Source: JAWXUE01 sp044432865
Lineage (GTDB): Bacteria > Bacillota_I > Bacilli_A > Acholeplasmatales > Anaeroplasmataceae
DNA: 36,949 nucleotides
Assembly: GCA_044432865.1 (NCBI GenBank)
Contig: JAWXUF010000009.1
Span: 1-36,949 of the forward strand
Direction of reading: 5' to 3'
The notes under the pieces were generated by a model. The model did no database searches and was not told the origin of the DNA. It worked only from the letters and a program-made list of their open reading frames with translations. The position numbers and the translations under genes are program-made. Shown here piece after piece: positions 9,082 through 18,355 of this stretch (positions are counted from its first letter, which is position 1; the number at the start of each line of letters is the position of its first letter).

Positions 9082-10071
9082 TTATTTATTCTCATTTATA
9101 ATTTGTTCAAAATATTCATCAACTAAATTCATCATATCATCGATATTTTTAGTTTTAAAAATCATAGGTTTAACCTTTGTTGCATGAGGTAAACCTTTCA
9201 TATAATATCCTATTTGCCCACGCATTTCTAACATAGTAACATGATCATCTTTAAATTCTCTTAAATATGAAAAATGTTTTTTAATTGTTAAATAAATGGC
9301 TTCATAAGAAGGTTTTTCAATAATATTATCATTTTCTAAATACTCATTTATTTGATTAAAAATGAAAGGATTACCTTGTGATGCTCTTGCTACCATTACA
9401 GCATCTACACCAGTCTCATCAATCATTTTCTTTGCATCAAAACAGTTTCTTACATCACCATTACCAATAACAGGAATACTTACTGCTTCTTTTACTTTTT
9501 TAATAATATTCCAGTCCGCATTACCACTATATAATTGAGCACGTGTTCTACCATGAATAGCTATCGCACTTGCTCCTGCTTTTTCAATTAACATAGCAAT
9601 TTCTACTGCGTTTATACTATCACTATCCCAACCTGTTCTTATTTTTACAGTTACAGGTTTAGTAACACTTTTCACAACGCTACTTACTATCTCAAAAACT
9701 TTTTCAGGCTCTCTTAATAATGCACTACCAGCATTTGCTTTCTTAGCAACTTTATTAACAGGACATCCCATATTAATATCGATAATATCACAATTAGAAT
9801 GCTTATCAATAAACATTGCTGCTTTAACTAAATCATGAACATCACTTCCAAATATTTGCATACTACATGGATGCTCATCTTCTCCTACTTTGATCATTTC
9901 TAATGTTTTTGTATTATTAAAATTCAATGCTTTATCACTAACCATTTCAGCATATACTAATCCACAGCCATTTTCTCTAGCTATTTTTCTATAAGCATAA
10001 TTAGTGTTTCCTGCCATTGGACCTAATACAACTTTGCTTTTAATTTCTATATCTTTAATAAAAAAACTCAT
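9082..10071 (-). CDS. dusB: tRNA-dihydrouridine synthase
   Basis: FMN enzyme that reduces uridine to dihydrouridine in tRNA. The N-terminus KSKVVLGPMAGNTNYA is the FMN-binding start of the TIM barrel. NMGCPVNKV carries the catalytic cysteine (about residue 103). KIRTGW, AIHGRTRAQLYSG and IGNGDV follow in the usual order. An in-frame ATG exists at 10089, but homologues begin near MSFFIKDIEI, so 10071 is preferred; the upstream GGTGGG then serves as ribosome-binding site. In B. subtilis a dus gene lies just before lysS; here lysS is about 17 kb away. Divergent from hslO. Confidence 0.92.
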   Translation of the reverse strand: MSFFIKDIEIKSKVVLGPMAGNTNYAYRKIARENGCGLVYAEMVSDKALNFNNTKTLEMIKVGEDEHPCSMQIFGSDVHDLVKAAMFIDKHSNCDIIDINMGCPVNKVAKKANAGSALLREPEKVFEIVSSVVKSVTKPVTVKIRTGWDSDSINAVEIAMLIEKAGASAIAIHGRTRAQLYSGNADWNIIKKVKEAVSIPVIGNGDVRNCFDAKKMIDETGVDAVMVARASQGNPFIFNQINEYLENDNIIEKPSYEAIYLTIKKHFSYLREFKDDHVTMLEMRGQIGYYMKGLPHATKVKPMIFKTKNIDDMMNLVDEYFEQIINENK

Positions 10072-10103
10072 AATATCCACACCCACCATAAATTGTTAAT
10101 TTG

Positions 10104-10112
10104 ATTATAACA
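10104..10112 (-). promoter_or_regulatory. Extended -10 promoter of dusB
   Basis: Leftward TGTTATAAT, about 33 bases before the dusB ATG, with no clear -35. The same TGTTATAAT word precedes tilS and two of the lipoprotein genes. Confidence 0.55.
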
Positions 10113-10166
10113 TTTTATTAGTGCTAATTGTACAAAAATATGATAAAATAATACTCGGTGATGAAA

Positions 10167-11045
10167 ATGGATAAAATATTAATAGCTACAATGTACGATG
10201 ATACAGTAAGAATGTATGTAGCAGACACAACAAACACAGTAAAAAGAGCGCATGAATTACATCAAACAATGCAAACAAGTATTGCTGCATTAGGTAGAAC
10301 ACTTACAGCAACTTCAATGATGGGTGCAATGTTAAAAGATGATCAAACAATTGCAGTACAAATCCAAGGAGATGGTCCAATCGGTAAAATAGTTGCTGAA
10401 TCAGATGCATCAGGAAATGTAGTTGGTTATTGCGGAAACCCTGGTATTTATTTAAAATATAATAAAACAGGAAAATTAAATGTAAGAGATGCTGTAGGTA
10501 CAACTGGTACTTTAAGCGTAACTACAGATTTAAAATTAAAAGAACCATTTACTTCTTCTGTTGAATTAATTGATGGAGAAATAGCAATGGACTTCACATA
10601 TTATTTTACACAATCAATGCAAACTCCTTCTTCAGTTTCTTTAGGAGTATTAGTTAGTGAAGATAATCAAGTATTAGTTAGTGGTGGATTTATAATTCAA
10701 ATCATGCCTAACTGTACTGATGAAACAATTACTAAATTAGAAGAAATATTAGGAAACATAAAACCTATGTCTACTATGCTTGCTGAACAAATGTCATGTG
10801 AAGATATTATTAAATTAATTTCTGATGATTATAAATTACTTGAAGAAAAACACGTTGAATTCAAATGTAGATGTTCTAAGAAAAGTTTTAAAAGAGGATT
10901 AAGAACATTAAGTGTTGGATTCTTAGAAGACTTATTAAACAACGAGAAAAGCATTGAATGTAAATGCCAATATTGCGGTACAGCATATGTTATAGAAGAA
11001 ATGGAATTAAAAGCAATGGTAAACGTACTTAAAGGAGATATCTAA
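10167..11045 (+). CDS. hslO: Redox-regulated chaperone Hsp33
   Basis: Cytoplasmic holdase activated by oxidation. The N-terminal domain (about 1-230) includes LIATMYDDTVRMYV, the TATSMMGAML segment and GPIGKIVAESDASGNVVGY. The C-terminal zinc switch has the CxC (FKCRCS) and CxxC (CQYC) pairs that bind zinc when reduced. Length (292) is normal. GTG (10158) and ATG (10161) lie upstream in frame, but GGTGAT at 10157-10162 best serves the ATG at 10167. TGATAAAAT at 10141-10149 is a possible extended -10, giving a very short leader. The M42 peptidase gene begins one base after the stop, so the two are probably co-transcribed. Confidence 0.93.
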   Translation: MDKILIATMYDDTVRMYVADTTNTVKRAHELHQTMQTSIAALGRTLTATSMMGAMLKDDQTIAVQIQGDGPIGKIVAESDASGNVVGYCGNPGIYLKYNKTGKLNVRDAVGTTGTLSVTTDLKLKEPFTSSVELIDGEIAMDFTYYFTQSMQTPSSVSLGVLVSEDNQVLVSGGFIIQIMPNCTDETITKLEEILGNIKPMSTMLAEQMSCEDIIKLISDDYKLLEEKHVEFKCRCSKKSFKRGLRTLSVGFLEDLLNNEKSIECKCQYCGTAYVIEEMELKAMVNVLKGDI

Positions 11046-11046
11046 A

Positions 11047-12072
11047 ATGGATAAATATTTAAGAGATTTAGCAGAGAAATTATTTAATACACATTCTCCA
11101 ACTGGATATAGTAATGATGTTAATAAACTACTTGTTACTGAATTAACAAGTTTAGGATATGAACCAACTATTTCTAATAAAGGAAATGTTTTTATTAAAG
11201 TTAAAGGTAATTCTAGTGAAATAACAAGAGCAACGAGTGCCCATGTTGATACATTAGGGTTAATGGTAAGATCAATAAACTCAAATGGTACTTTAAAAGT
11301 AACAAATATTGGTGGACCTATCATCCCAACATTAGATGGTGAATATTGTGTTATTAAAACAAGAGATAACAAAGAATATACAGGTACTATTCTATGTACT
11401 TCAAATGCGACACACGTTTATAGCGATGCATCAAGTAAAGTTAGAAATGTAGATAACATGGAAGTAAGACTTGATGTAGAAGTAAAAAATAAACAAGATG
11501 TTTTAAATTTAGGTATTAACAATGGTGATTATGTATGTTATGATCCTAAATTTACAATTGTTAATGATTTTATTAAATCTAGATTTATCGATGATAAAGG
11601 TGGAGTACTATGTCTATTCTCAATCCTTAAAGAAATAAGCATATCTATTTGCAATCCCCTAGCATATGATACGTACTTCTATTTTGTTAATCACGAAGAA
11701 GTTGGACATGGTGCAACTACTATAAGTGATGAAATCGATGAATTTGTTACGATAGATATGGGATGTGTTGGATTAGATTTAGCAGGAAATGAATATTCAG
11801 TTTCAATTTGTGCTAAAGATTCATCTGGTCCATATGATTATAACCTAACAACTAAATTAATAAATATATCAAAAGATAATCAAATTGATTATGTAGTAGA
11901 TATCTTCCCTTACTACGGAAGTGATGTGTCTGCTGCATTAAGAAGTGGAAAAGATATTAAAGGAGCTTTAATTGGTCCTGGTGTAGCGGCTTCACATGGT
12001 ATGGAAAGAACTCATGTAAAAGCAATTGAAAATACAATTAAATTAATGAACACTTACTTATCAAGTAAATAA
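11047..12072 (+). CDS. M42-family metallo-aminopeptidase
   Basis: 341 residues, cytoplasmic, of the PepA/FrvX (M42) type that forms large tetrahedral aminopeptidase assemblies. Metal and catalytic motifs are in order: SAHVDTLG (His about 66), FIDDKGG (Asp about 181), NHEEVGHG (Glu pair about 216), TIDMG (about 237) and ASHGMERTH (His about 317). All expected ligands are present, so it should be an active two-metal peptidase acting on peptide N-termini. The ribosome-binding site AAAGGAGAT lies inside the end of hslO, pointing to an hslO-M42 operon. Exact specificity is not determinable from sequence alone. Confidence 0.9.
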   Translation: MDKYLRDLAEKLFNTHSPTGYSNDVNKLLVTELTSLGYEPTISNKGNVFIKVKGNSSEITRATSAHVDTLGLMVRSINSNGTLKVTNIGGPIIPTLDGEYCVIKTRDNKEYTGTILCTSNATHVYSDASSKVRNVDNMEVRLDVEVKNKQDVLNLGINNGDYVCYDPKFTIVNDFIKSRFIDDKGGVLCLFSILKEISISICNPLAYDTYFYFVNHEEVGHGATTISDEIDEFVTIDMGCVGLDLAGNEYSVSICAKDSSGPYDYNLTTKLINISKDNQIDYVVDIFPYYGSDVSAALRSGKDIKGALIGPGVAASHGMERTHVKAIENTIKLMNTYLSSK

Positions 12073-12073
12073 T

Positions 12074-12105
12074 AAAAGGTCTTAGGATTTCTCCTAAGAC
12101 CTTTT
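12074..12105. terminator. Bidirectional terminator after the M42 peptidase gene
   Basis: A perfect 14-bp stem, AAAAGGTCTTAGGA (12074-12087) with 12092-12105, loop TTTC, A-rich on one side and T-rich on the other. It serves the M42 gene and the convergent PH-domain gene. Confidence 0.93.
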
Positions 12106-12108
12106 TAA

Positions 12109-12474
12109 TTATTTTGCAACAACGTTTGTTTCTGTATATCCAACTTTCATTCTCTTTCTTTCATTAGCAATACAACGTTCTAACATTTCCATAAATTGTT
12201 TTGGTTTTCTAATTTTTGGAATTAATTGAGCACTACTCGATGCATCAGATGAATGTATAGTCAGTGTACCTACACCACATAATAAATTACCAAATGATCT
12301 TTGATAAGAAATATCAGTAATTTTAAATAATTTAATTTTTTCAATTCTCTTCATTAAAACACCTGTAGTTACAACAAGTTCTAACTCATCAGAGAAATTT
12401 TTTACTAATTCATATTTAGAAGTTCTAATAGGAAACCACAAGAAACATTTTCTTCTTTTTTCTATACATGACAT
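12109..12474 (-). CDS. Small bacterial PH-domain (bPH_2-like) protein
   Basis: 121 residues. The middle has the pattern of a bacterial pleckstrin-homology domain: LVVTTGVLMKRIEKIKLFKI, then TDISYQRSFGNLLCGVGTLTI and HSSD, ending with RKPKQFMEMLE. These domains (DUF304/bPH_2) usually form self-associating beta-sandwiches, often near the membrane; no membrane segment is seen here. In-frame GTG at 12483 touches the AAGGAT ribosome-binding site, so the ATG at 12474 is the better start. Function unknown. The stop lies three bases from a shared terminator. Confidence 0.65.
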   Translation of the reverse strand: MSCIEKRRKCFLWFPIRTSKYELVKNFSDELELVVTTGVLMKRIEKIKLFKITDISYQRSFGNLLCGVGTLTIHSSDASSSAQLIPKIRKPKQFMEMLERCIANERKRMKVGYTETNVVAK

Positions 12475-12522
12475 AAATAACACATCCTTTTAATATATTA
12501 TACAATAATAAAACTTTTTTTT

Positions 12523-13710
12523 CTACACATTTTTCCCTGCTTTATATCCTGATGATAAAGCTATTGTAATATTGTACCCACCAGTATACGCATGAATATC
12601 TAGCAACTCTCCTGTAACAAATAATCCAGGAACTTTCTTAACTTCCATTGTACTAGGATTAACCTCATCTAAAGATAGTCCACCACTTGTAACAAATGCT
12701 GTTTTAAATCCTTTCGTGTCATGAATATTAATACTAAGTTTTTTAAATCTATTAATAACATCAATTAGATATTTTTGTGATGAACTATTAATTTTTTTAT
12801 TACTATCTTCTTTAAGTAACACTTTTATAACTCTATTAAATATTTTATCTTTAAAGAAGTTATTAAAAGTATAATTAGGATTACTATTTGCTTCTTCTAA
12901 TAACTCATCAACACTATAGTTAGGTAGAATATCAATTAATAATTCTACAGTTTTATTATATTCTAATTCTTTAATTACATCCTCACTAATTTTAAATATA
13001 CCAGGGCCACTTAAACCGAAGTGAGTGAATAAAACGTTGCCATTAAGACATTTTTTATTCAAGTAAATATTACAGTCTTCGACAGTTATACCTAACAACT
13101 CTTTTTCGATTATTAATTTATCATTAGAATTTAAAGCTGTTAATGCTGGATATAACTTTGTAACATTAAGCCCAAAATTATTTAAAATTGGATAAGAATC
13201 TCCAGTAGTACCTAAATTAGGATACGACTTTCCTCCTGTAGATAATATAACTTTTTTACTATAATATACTTCTTTATCTGTTTCAATTTTGAAATCATTT
13301 TCCTTTGTTAAATTAACTAAGGATTCATTTAAGTTTATCCTAACATTATTTAACTTACTTAATAAAACATTTAAGATATCACTTGATTTATCACTATATG
13401 GAAATGCTCTATTGTCATCTTCTTCTTTTATAGGACATTCATTTTCATAGAAATAATCATGAATATCCCAAGGACCAAATTCACTTAAACAACTTAAAAT
13501 AAATTTATTATTTTTAGATTGGATATTTTTAATAAAATCACTATTTGATTTTAAATTAGTAACATTACATCTTCCATTTCCACTAGCAAGTAATTTCTTA
13601 CCTAATTTTTCATTTTTTTCAATTAATAAAACTTTATCATACTTCTCACTTGCTTTTATTGCACTCATTATTCCTGATGGACCACCACCAATTATTATTA
13701 CATCATACAT
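12523..13710 (-). CDS. BaiN/YhiN-family flavoprotein (HI0933-like)
   Basis: 395 residues. The N-terminal Rossmann motif IIGGGPSGIMSAIKA binds FAD. The family signature LLASGNGRCNVTN follows at about 40-52, TGGKSYPNLGTTGDSY at about 155-170, and the C-terminal FAD-closing motif TGELLDIHAYTGGYNITIA. It belongs to the HI0933/YhiN family (B. subtilis YtfP-like), NAD(P)/FAD-dependent oxidoreductases whose physiological substrate is mostly unknown; BaiN is one member with an assigned bile-acid reaction, and that role should not be assumed here. It begins three bases after maf, with a GGTGGAT ribosome-binding site inside the end of maf, so the two form an operon. Confidence 0.85.
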   Translation of the reverse strand: MYDVIIIGGGPSGIMSAIKASEKYDKVLLIEKNEKLGKKLLASGNGRCNVTNLKSNSDFIKNIQSKNNKFILSCLSEFGPWDIHDYFYENECPIKEEDDNRAFPYSDKSSDILNVLLSKLNNVRINLNESLVNLTKENDFKIETDKEVYYSKKVILSTGGKSYPNLGTTGDSYPILNNFGLNVTKLYPALTALNSNDKLIIEKELLGITVEDCNIYLNKKCLNGNVLFTHFGLSGPGIFKISEDVIKELEYNKTVELLIDILPNYSVDELLEEANSNPNYTFNNFFKDKIFNRVIKVLLKEDSNKKINSSSQKYLIDVINRFKKLSINIHDTKGFKTAFVTSGGLSLDEVNPSTMEVKKVPGLFVTGELLDIHAYTGGYNITIALSSGYKAGKNV

Positions 13711-13713
13711 ATC

Positions 13714-14268
13714 TTATCCACCTATTTTTTTCAATTCTTCTAATAACCTTGCAACTGGTAAACCAATAATATTATCTAAATCCCCAGTATAAGATTCTAC
13801 TAAAAACTTACCATCACCTTGAATAGCATAAGCACCTGCTTTTCCTCTTGGTTCTAATGTAAAAACATATTTTTTTATTTCTTCAGGTTTATTCGCTTTA
13901 AATGTAACCTTAGATTCTTCGTAAAAATTTATAACACCATATTTACTTACAATTGCTACACCTGTAATAACACTATGAGTATTAGCATTAAGTCTCATAA
14001 GCATTTCCATGGCATGAATATCATCTTCTGGCTTCCCTAAAATATCATTACAAATAACAACTCCTGTATCTGCTCCAATTACTATATCATCAGGATGATC
14101 ACTAAAAACAGCCATAGCTTTATCTAAAGCAACCTTTTTAATTTTATCTCCAGGTCCTCCTCTTTCAGGAAACACCTCTTTAATATCTTTTACTACAATT
14201 TTATATTCAATATTAGTTTTATCTAGTAATTCTTTTCTTCTTGGTGAAGAACTCGCTAAAATATACAT
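13714..14268 (-). CDS. maf: Maf nucleotide pyrophosphatase
   Basis: A 184-residue house-cleaning enzyme that hydrolyses non-canonical or modified nucleoside triphosphates to monophosphates. Motifs: ASSSPRRKELL near the N-terminus (substrate phosphates), GADTGVV with the catalytic acid, LGKPED, HSVITGVAIV, and EPRGKAGAYAIQGDG near the C-terminus. The frame is open back to an ATG at 14298, but homologues start at MYILASSSPRR and a GGGGGAT ribosome-binding site lies about ten bases before the ATG at 14268. First gene of the maf-flavoprotein operon, divergent from spoIIE. Confidence 0.92.
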   Translation of the reverse strand: MYILASSSPRRKELLDKTNIEYKIVVKDIKEVFPERGGPGDKIKKVALDKAMAVFSDHPDDIVIGADTGVVICNDILGKPEDDIHAMEMLMRLNANTHSVITGVAIVSKYGVINFYEESKVTFKANKPEEIKKYVFTLEPRGKAGAYAIQGDGKFLVESYTGDLDNIIGLPVARLLEELKKIGG

Positions 14269-14353
14269 ATAAACAATCCCCCTTTTTTCATACAACATAT
14301 TATATCATTTATTGATAAAAGTTAATATAAAATAAAATTTATTAATAGATAAA

Positions 14354-14386
14354 ATGACAATTATTTATACTACATTACTTTAAAAT
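14354..14386 (+). promoter_or_regulatory. Candidate spoIIE promoter with 21-bp spacing
   Basis: ATGACA (14354-14359) and TAAAAT (14381-14386) are separated by 21 bases. The B. subtilis spoIIE promoter is known for a 21-bp gap and Spo0A activation. TGACAAT here is one step from a Spo0A box (TGNCGAA). AT-rich sequence makes chance matches likely. Confidence 0.35.
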
Positions 14387-14405
14387 AATATAGGGGTGAA
14401 ATTTG

Positions 14406-16424
14406 ATGAAGAAATATATATCTTTAATTTTAATTAATATAATAATATGTTATATCTTATTTTTTAAGATTAATGATTTATTTTATTATACTTTAATTAT
14501 CCCTTTTCTATTAACATTAATAAATACAGATCAAAAATTCCAAAAGTATTATATATTTATATTACTTCCAATGTTTTTATTTAATGTTATTAATGCATCT
14601 ATAATTATAATATCCTATATTGTTTTATCGATAGTTCATCGAAAACTCCATATAAAATACTTATACTTGTCTTCTTATATACTAAGTGCAAGTATATCCT
14701 TATTTTTTAAATTTTTTTATTTATCTGAATTCTTTGCATTAGCACCCATACTAAGTATGATAATTACCTTATATCAAATTAAGTTTAAAAATACGCCAAA
14801 TGAAGTATTAATATTTCTTTTGATATCACAAATGATAATATTAGATATTAATTATCATATTATAATTACATTATCATTATTATTTTTATATATTATTTAT
14901 AATAAAACAGACTATTTATTTATGGTATCATTTCTGATAATGGCTTATCAATTTTATAATATAAATAACTATTTAGTATTAATATATCCACTTCTCATTT
15001 ATGTTTCCATTAAAAAAGAAATTCTTTTCGGAGTAATAATTGAACTACTCATTATAATTTATTGCTTGTACTTTAATAATATTACACCTGAAGCCATATT
15101 TGCTTCTATACTAATATTAATAATAATTTTATATCCGAAAGAAAGTAAAGTAACATCTGACTATTTCCCTATGTTATTAGAAAGTTTTAATAATGAAATA
15201 ATGGGATTTTGTTCATTTCTTGATAATTTCAAATCAGAACCTAATCAAAGCGATAACTTTGCAAATATCACTAATTCAATTACTCATACATTTTGTATAT
15301 CATGTACTAAAAGATATGAATGTTTTGGAAATAATAAATTAAAAACGTATGAATATTTTAAAAATATAATAAAACAAAATGATGTTAATTTATTTTATTG
15401 TAATTACAAAACAGATTTAATATCAAAAGTATATTCTTTAGTTAAAATATACCCAGTAAACTTTAATAATAAAAATGACATCCAAATCAATAGAATATCA
15501 CAAGCTCTAAGAGAATATTCAATAGATCTAGCAAGTAAAAATGTTAATGTCTTTCAAGATTATACAAAACTTAAAACAGAATTAGTAAGTTACGGATTTG
15601 TACCTTTAATATTTGAGCCGAATTGTATAAAAGATGGAATCGATTTAAAAATAGGTTTCGAGAAAAGATTTGATAATATAGCTCCTAAGTTATTATCAAT
15701 TGCTAATAGTATTTTTAAAACTGATTTATCTGTAAAATTAATAAGTAATAATACATTATATGCTTATTATGTAATAACAAATAAAATAAAATTTAATGTA
15801 ATATATGATTCTCTTTCCCTAGCGAAAAATAACTTTATTATTTCAGGAGATAATTTTTTTACTGCAAAATATGATAATGGATATTTTAAAGCTGCTATTG
15901 CTGATGGAATGGGTAGTGGATTTGATGCATTTGAATTATCAAAGGAAACAATAAACTTAGTACAACAAATATCTAATCAAAATATGAGTGATTTTACTTC
16001 TATAAATATATTGAATACTTTCTATTCTTTAAATGATCATCACGACATATATTCAACGCTAGACTATATATCAATTGATTTAAAAACAGGAAATTCGATA
16101 TTATATAAAATGGGAGCTACTACTACATATGTAGTAAGTAGTGGAAATATAAAACCAATATATAATAATAATCTACCATTTGGAATCGATGATTTAATTA
16201 CTAAAGAAGAAATATCACTACAAGCAAATGACTTAGTAATAATGGTTTCTGATGGAGTAAGTGAGCACATAGATGAAGTCAAATTAACAAACTATATTAA
16301 AGAAATTGAGAATGAAAAACCTCATCAGATTGTGTATGATTTAATGCAAAAAGTTTATAATGAAAATAATCAGATAATTAAAGATGATATGAGTATTATT
16401 GCTATAAGGCTTGTATCATCATAA
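14406..16424 (+). CDS. spoIIE: Stage II sporulation protein E (PP2C phosphatase)
   Basis: 672 residues. In sporulation SpoIIE dephosphorylates SpoIIAA to release sigma F in the forespore and takes part in polar septation. Residues about 1-245 are a run of roughly ten hydrophobic membrane segments. The middle region carries CISCTKRYECF, like the cysteine motif of SpoIIE linkers. The C-terminal PP2C domain begins near SGDNFFTAKYDNGYF (about 480) and keeps the metal-binding acids ADGMGSG (about 499), SDGVSE (about 616) and KDDMSIIAIRL at the end, so it should be catalytically competent. Length is somewhat under the B. subtilis protein. ATG 14406 follows GGGGTGAA; a TTG three bases earlier is in frame. 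tilS-hpt-ftsH follow as in Bacillus. Strong evidence for spore-forming ancestry. Confidence 0.93.
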   Translation: MKKYISLILINIIICYILFFKINDLFYYTLIIPFLLTLINTDQKFQKYYIFILLPMFLFNVINASIIIISYIVLSIVHRKLHIKYLYLSSYILSASISLFFKFFYLSEFFALAPILSMIITLYQIKFKNTPNEVLIFLLISQMIILDINYHIIITLSLLFLYIIYNKTDYLFMVSFLIMAYQFYNINNYLVLIYPLLIYVSIKKEILFGVIIELLIIIYCLYFNNITPEAIFASILILIIILYPKESKVTSDYFPMLLESFNNEIMGFCSFLDNFKSEPNQSDNFANITNSITHTFCISCTKRYECFGNNKLKTYEYFKNIIKQNDVNLFYCNYKTDLISKVYSLVKIYPVNFNNKNDIQINRISQALREYSIDLASKNVNVFQDYTKLKTELVSYGFVPLIFEPNCIKDGIDLKIGFEKRFDNIAPKLLSIANSIFKTDLSVKLISNNTLYAYYVITNKIKFNVIYDSLSLAKNNFIISGDNFFTAKYDNGYFKAAIADGMGSGFDAFELSKETINLVQQISNQNMSDFTSINILNTFYSLNDHHDIYSTLDYISIDLKTGNSILYKMGATTTYVVSSGNIKPIYNNNLPFGIDDLITKEEISLQANDLVIMVSDGVSEHIDEVKLTNYIKEIENEKPHQIVYDLMQKVYNENNQIIKDDMSIIAIRLVSS

Positions 16425-16429
16425 TACTT

Positions 16430-16457
16430 TTGTTTTTAAATTATATTATGTTATAAT
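16430..16457 (+). promoter_or_regulatory. Promoter for tilS-hpt-ftsH-rqcP
   Basis: TTGTTT (16430-16435), 16-base spacer, TATAAT (16452-16457) with the extended TGT before it. It begins just after the spoIIE stop and leaves a leader of roughly 90 bases, so the housekeeping operon need not depend on spoIIE transcription. Confidence 0.5.
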
Positions 16458-16557
16458 ATTATTAAATAATACTATTTTTATAATATACTTATTTTTTACT
16501 AATAATTAAAAAATAGCATAGTTACAACATAATATGATTTAGAAAGAAGGTGATGGT

Positions 16558-17820
16558 ATGAAAAATAAATTAAGTACATACAATAAAAATGATATTTATA
16601 TTGTTGCTGTTTCAACTGGAGTTGATTCAATGGTTCTACTAGATTTAGCTATACAAAACAATTTAAATATTGTAGTATGTCATGTTAATCATAATAAAAG
16701 AGACTCTTCTATCAAAGAGGAAATATTTATAAAAGATTACTGTAATAAAAATAATATTAAATTAGAAATACTTCAATACCATTACGAAAATAATAATTTT
16801 CAAGATGCAGCAAGAAAAGCAAGATATGAATTCTTTTATAGTGCAGCTTTAAAATATAATGCAAATAAAATACTTACAGCACATCACAGTATAGATAATG
16901 TAGAAACAATCTTAATAAATATTTTAAGAGGTTCAAACTTAAAAGGATACTCTGGAATTAACAACACAAAATATAATGAAGTTGAGATTGAAAGACCTCT
17001 TATAACATTCAATAAAAAAGAAATATATACTTATGCGAAACAAAACAATATAACTTTTTTCGAAGATGAAAGTAATATTGATAATGCTTTTTTAAGAAAC
17101 AATATTAGAAATAATATAATACCTGAATTAGAAAAGATTAATCAAAGTTTTGATAATAAGTTTACTCAATATAGTAATCTACTAGAAGAATCATTTGATT
17201 TTATAAGAGAAACTTCGATATCTTATATTAATGAAAATAAAGTGAATATCAATGACTACAACAACTTACATATAGCTGTAAAAAAAGATATATTAAATTG
17301 TTTATTCGAATTATATAATTTAAATACTTCTTCTACTAAAATAAATGATTGCATTAGATTATTAGAAAATAATACACCTAATCAATCATATGATATACAA
17401 AATGGTTATAGAATAGTAAAAGAATATAATTCATTTTTTATTACCAATAAAACAGTTAATAAAATAGAAGCAATTATGGGAATTAATGATAAATGTGAAA
17501 TACCTATGTATGGTGTGTTTTATTTATCTAATATTATTCCTAAAAAGTATACTTATATAACTAAAGTATGTTATAATGAAAAAGAATTTCCATTAAAAAT
17601 TAGAACTAGATTAAATGGAGATAAAATAGCAATAAAAAATGGTCACAAGAAAGTAAATGATTTATTCACAGATATGAAAATATCAAAAGAAAAAAGAGAT
17701 GAAACGTTAATAATTGAAACAAGTAATAATGAAATAATTTGGGTAATGGATTTATACAAGAAACAATGTAATGAAAATTTTATTTATTTAGTATATGAGG
17801 AGAACAAATATGAAAAATGA
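16558..17820 (+). CDS. tilS: tRNA(Ile)-lysidine synthetase
   Basis: 420 residues. TilS uses ATP to attach lysine to C34 of the minor tRNA-Ile so that it reads AUA, an essential step and important in an AT-rich genome. The PP-loop VSTGVDSMVLLD (about 18-29) stands for the usual SGGxDS, with Thr-Gly for Gly-Gly. CHVNHNKRDSS, DAARKARYEFF, AHHSIDNVETILINILRG and RPLITFNKKEIY follow in family order. The C-terminal domain ends with the IRTRLNGDKI...KKVNDLFTDMKIS segment that binds tRNA. The ATG has GAAGGTGAT. The stop is TGA (17818-17820) and overlaps the hpt start by 11 bases. Confidence 0.93.
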   Translation: MKNKLSTYNKNDIYIVAVSTGVDSMVLLDLAIQNNLNIVVCHVNHNKRDSSIKEEIFIKDYCNKNNIKLEILQYHYENNNFQDAARKARYEFFYSAALKYNANKILTAHHSIDNVETILINILRGSNLKGYSGINNTKYNEVEIERPLITFNKKEIYTYAKQNNITFFEDESNIDNAFLRNNIRNNIIPELEKINQSFDNKFTQYSNLLEESFDFIRETSISYINENKVNINDYNNLHIAVKKDILNCLFELYNLNTSSTKINDCIRLLENNTPNQSYDIQNGYRIVKEYNSFFITNKTVNKIEAIMGINDKCEIPMYGVFYLSNIIPKKYTYITKVCYNEKEFPLKIRTRLNGDKIAIKNGHKKVNDLFTDMKISKEKRDETLIIETSNNEIIWVMDLYKKQCNENFIYLVYEENKYEK

Positions 17821-18343
17821 TATTAAAAAAGTTTTAGTTTCAGAAAAACAAATTGATGAAATAACTTCTGCACTAGCAAACCAATTAAATAAAGATTATG
17901 CAAACAAAGAAGTTTTAGTTATTGGGATGTTAAAAGGTGGAATCCCTTTTATGATGGACCTAATTAAAAAAATTGAAATTCAAATTGAAATTGATTTTAT
18001 GCAAACAAGTTCATACCATGGTGGGACTGAATCAGACTCTTTAGTGTTTAAAAAAGATATTGATACAAATATAGAGAATAAACATGTATTAATAGTAGAT
18101 GATATTGTTGATACAGGAAAAACATTAACATTAATCATCGATATGTTAAGTAAAAGAAATGCTGCTTCTATTGAGATAGTAACATTACTTGATAAACCTG
18201 AAGGTAGAACAGTTGTATTAGAACCTAAATACATTGGTACTACTATTCCAAAAGAATTTGTTGTTGGATATGGGTTAGACTATGATGAAAAATATAGAAA
18301 CTTGCCATACATTGGAGTTTTAAAAGAAGAAATATATAAATAA
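17810..18343 (+). CDS. hpt: Hypoxanthine-guanine phosphoribosyltransferase
   Basis: A 177-residue purine salvage enzyme that makes IMP and GMP from hypoxanthine and guanine plus PRPP. The PRPP-binding motif VLIVDDIVDTGKTL is at about 95-108, the LKGGIPF loop near residue 43, and the flexible loop SSYHGGTESD in between. FVVGYGLDYDEKYRNLPYIGV is the usual C-terminus. The frame is open to an ATG at 17795, but AGGAG at 17798-17802 serves the ATG at 17810 at normal spacing. The start overlaps the end of tilS (translational coupling), the same order as in Bacillus. Confidence 0.94.
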   Translation: MKNDIKKVLVSEKQIDEITSALANQLNKDYANKEVLVIGMLKGGIPFMMDLIKKIEIQIEIDFMQTSSYHGGTESDSLVFKKDIDTNIENKHVLIVDDIVDTGKTLTLIIDMLSKRNAASIEIVTLLDKPEGRTVVLEPKYIGTTIPKEFVVGYGLDYDEKYRNLPYIGVLKEEIYK

Positions 18344-18355
18344 GGACGTGATTTA

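Noticed and set aside
11007..11372. 121-codon open frame on the minus strand
   Set aside because: Antisense to the end of hslO and the M42 peptidase gene; no domain, no start signals.
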